Assembly (NCBI GenBank): GCA_051294375.1
Contig: CM119267.1
Coordinates: 17,338,606 to 17,402,605 of the forward strand
Direction of reading: 5' to 3'
From: Paraspadella gotoi
Lineage: Eukaryota; Chaetognatha
DNA length: 64,000 nt
Both the position numbers and the translations under genes were made by a program. The first letter of the stretch is position 1. Each line of letters starts with the position of its first letter. The notes under the pieces were generated by a model that saw only the letters and a program-made list of their open reading frames with translations, searched no databases and was not told the origin of the DNA. Shown here piece by piece: positions 61,099-64,000 of the stretch.

Positions 61099-61586
61099 GA
61101 TGACGTCGACGAAGAATGAGAAGTCATTTGTAATATCTTCCTTCTTCCTCCTCCTCTTCTCGTACTAATTGATCTACGCCTCTCAAAGTAAATTTCTTCT
61201 CCCCTCTTTTTTCTTGGTTCTTCTCTAATCACAACGCATAAACTTCTCTGCTATTTTTAATATAAAATTATTATTATCAATAATTAATTTTTCTTTCTCT
61301 TCTCTTGCCATCTTTTTCTCTCTTTCTATATCTATCTTTGTATCTACTCTTGATTTCTACTCTTAAGATCCATTGGCATAACCTATGAAACATACGTATC
61401 AAACTCCATCTATATAATCTATCTCTATCTATCAATGATTTATATATTTTAATCAATTATCCTTTTTCGGTCTCGACCATCTGGTCTTCCATCGCAGTGA
61501 CGTGGAGGGGGGTCTTCGTTATCTCGAACTTTGTTATAACGAAAAGATTGGTAATTTAAGCTGGATTTTGATAATGCCCGAGAGAG

Positions 61587-61677
<91 letters not shown>

Positions 61678-62797
61678 CTCTGTCAAGACATTGGTAATAC
61701 TTGCAAAAGATATAGACCATATTCAATAAGGAAAAACTATAAATGGTACTAACATTCAAGAGAGATATTTTATAAGACAAACTTTTTTAATCGTGATGAT
61801 TTATCATTTACTGATCAGAATCTGACATTTCTTTTACGCTTTCCTCTTTCCGCGTCTGGATTCCTTTGAATTTTCGCGCGTCGCGTGTGAGGTTAAACGC
61901 GACTCGCGGCCTAAACACAAATCCAGTTTCAAACCGCAGAAAAAAAGTTAAAAATAAAAAGTAAGAATTTGAGGTCGGAAAGAGTCCTGGGTTTTTTAAG
62001 GGAAGATGGTAAGCTGATGAATCACTGGACGTTAGGAAGCATCACGGATACGAGAAAATTTTGGTTTCTTGCTTTTCTCTATCTATATCCTCCCTTTTTC
62101 GAAACAACCTAAGTTGTCCTAAGCTTGCCTAATCTAATCAATGAATTTGACGTTCGATGAAAGGCTACTGACCATGACCATTTTTTGTTTTTTTAAATCC
62201 GAATATATCCGCCACAATACAATTGAGACGTTCGGCTCGTTTCTTAATTGGAATTTATGACATACTTGGTGCAATGTAAACTGCACCGCCTCCCCTGCCG
62301 CGCAGTCCATTACGCTGGAAATCTCTCTCGTGCGCGCAGGCGATTTGGCGATAGGCGCCCGGCGCCCAACGAATCAATTAGGCGCCTGATAAAAAGAACG
62401 TCCAAATGCGTTTTTCGATTTGAATCGATATCTTTGGCGTTGCTGGAATCTGGTTAGAGGCACTTCCCTACTTTTTTCAATGTTTTCCGATTTTCCTTTT
62501 GTTTTGTTTTTTAATTTCTTATCTTAATCGATTCTTTTTTCTTTCTTTGTTCTTTTCCACGCTTTTCGCGTTTCTGTTCGCTGTTTTGTTATTTAATCTT
62601 TTTTTCTTGGTTCTCATTGACTTTATCGCTCAATTTTTTCTATGCCGGTTCTTATTTTGTCCTCCCAAGTATCTATTGTTTTTTTTATATTTCAGTATTC
62701 CGATTTAATTCTTCGATTTAACATAACTCGTATTCGAGCTTTTTCGGCGTCATCCCTCTTTTCCACCTCCGTTTCAAGGTTATTTCTCTCTTCTTAT
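57613..62797. repeat. ~5.2-kb imperfect palindrome around an N-gap
   Basis: The left arm (57613-60156) and right arm (60215-62797) are reverse complements over about 2.55 kb. They are separated by 25 Ns and 33 bases. For example, GATGGCGGTCATAGGAAA at the left inner end faces TTTCCTATGACCGCCATC on the right. The arms differ mainly by one-base indels in homopolymers and by microsatellite length (the CT array at 58724-58814 versus GA at 61588-61676). No gene was recognised in either arm. Confidence 0.93.
60157..60181. other. 25-N assembly gap
   Basis: Twenty-five Ns mark a scaffold join almost exactly at the centre of the palindrome. Confidence 0.99.
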
Positions 62798-64000
62798 AGC
62801 GAGAACACAAGAGTTTTATATAAAATTTTTTTCGTAGCAAATTTGGTACTGAACGATAGGGAATCTGTTTCGAGCGCTTATGCAAAAAATGCAGCAAAAT
62901 CGGTCCAGGCTTCAAAAGTTATCGCCCAAAACGTCATACCCAAAATCCGCTTCTCGCGGTAAATCAAGTTCGCCCTATGTTAAGGATTTCGATTTTGGTT
63001 CCATAAGGGAATTTGTACTACGAGCACGGTACGAGAAGAATGCTCGATTCCGGGCCCAAGGATTCGAGCTTAGAAAATCGAGCTAGGAAAAATCGAATTC
63101 AACGAATCGGGGAAAAAAGTCATGAATATTTGTAAAAATAAATATATATATAAATAAATATAAAATGTAAAAATAAAAGAGAGAGAAAAAAGTTACCACA
63201 AAGAATTTGCCGAATAGGACAAAGGTGAGAGCTGAAGGACAGGATTAGTTTTAGGCCAGATGGAGTGATGGATATTGAAAGAAATTTGGTGTGTGAGAGA
63301 GAGAGAGAGAGCGAGAGAGCATTGAATCTGGTAGGAATATTTTATGAAAATTTGGCAAATTACTTGTTTCACTATTTCTATTTTTATATTTTATGAAGGA
63401 TTTAGTATTATCTTATTATTTATCAAATATATAATTGCTTTCTTTCTTTAAAAATGTTTTATTTATCTAATATTCAATTGGGAAGGGGAAGTCAGTGTTG
63501 TCTTCTGGAAATAGAGGGAGCATCTAATTTAGTACTGTCTTAGTTCTAGCCTCAGCTGGAATTTATCTATCTCCAAAACGCAAGTTGATAACGTAATTGT
63601 TGATGTAATCGTTCAATTGACTGATAAAAACCTTTAAAACAAATTAATTATCATTTCAAAATGAATTAATTCCTCACAGCATTTCTTCTTTCAATACTTA
63701 GTAAGCGTCTTCAGGGGAGTGTAAAAAATATCTTAAATATCTTCCGTTAAACGGGCGATACTGGCGTTCATTTTGACAGTAAACTGAGCTTTTCTAAAAA
63801 TGGTTGGCACGAACTAACAATGATCAGTATTTACATAACGACGACCAAGTATTGCACGCGTAACGACCTCTCTTTACACTCCCCCCTTACGTAACACGGA
63901 CACTCAACAACAGAAGGTCGTATGCACGTTAGTCTTCACCTGTGGGCAGTAGTCTTTTCATGCTGCACGCATATGCGAGTTTTTTAAACCCTCGCAGAGT
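62798..64000. other. No gene recognised; possible transposon-derived sequence
   Basis: The phrase CAAAATCGGTCCAGGCTTCA near 62890 resembles the conserved 3' cores of some animal retroposons, but nothing else supports an element. A short GA run sits at 63296-63320. The last ~200 bases are GC-richer and could be the edge of a feature that continues beyond the window. Confidence 0.35.

Overview
This window is nuclear DNA of an invertebrate animal. It carries spliced genes for a heterotrimeric G-protein alpha subunit, a FMRFamide-receptor-like peptide GPCR, a BAR/SH3 protein and a very large MYND zinc-finger protein. Introns have GT-AG borders, there are two tRNA-derived SINE-like elements and an LTR-like remnant, and the DNA is extremely rich in microsatellites. 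The microsatellites are almost only (GA)n/(CT)n and (GAC)n/(GTC)n, with one long (ATT)n; no long (CA)n was seen. I favour a protostome (arthropod or nematode-like) but cannot name the lineage. Two N-gaps (15277-15286 and 60157-60181) show that this is a scaffold.

Layout. (1) 906-8448, + strand: the 3' part of a BAR-SH3 (endophilin-like) gene with a very long low-complexity linker. (2) 8929-11578, - strand: a seven-exon G-alpha gene with Galpha12/13-like traits, an altered P-loop and a long insert. (3) 13198-25704, - strand: an eleven-exon rhodopsin-class peptide receptor with DKY in place of DRY and no TM3/ECL2 cysteine pair. (4) 25.7-44.8 kb: about 19 kb dominated by repeats, with only weak coding candidates near 26.9-28.7 kb and an LTR remnant at 32 kb. 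(5) 44821-54791, - strand: a roughly 2,935-residue protein with an MGC acylation-type N-terminus, a folded N-terminal region, a huge disordered repeat region and a C-terminal MYND finger. One open reading frame is broken by a single-base deletion inside a tandem repeat. (6) 57613-62797: a ~5.2-kb imperfect palindrome centred on the 25-N gap. (7) 62798-64000: no gene seen.

How the genes relate. Exon models were built by hand from splice borders and reading-frame phase; phases agree across every junction of the G-alpha gene and across all junctions but one of the receptor gene. The G-alpha and the receptor lie side by side on the same strand and both have lost residues normally considered invariant, so they may work as a pair, though adjacency is the only evidence. 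The BAR-SH3 and MYND proteins show no obvious link to them. No prokaryotic-style operon, CRISPR array, tRNA or rRNA gene was found.
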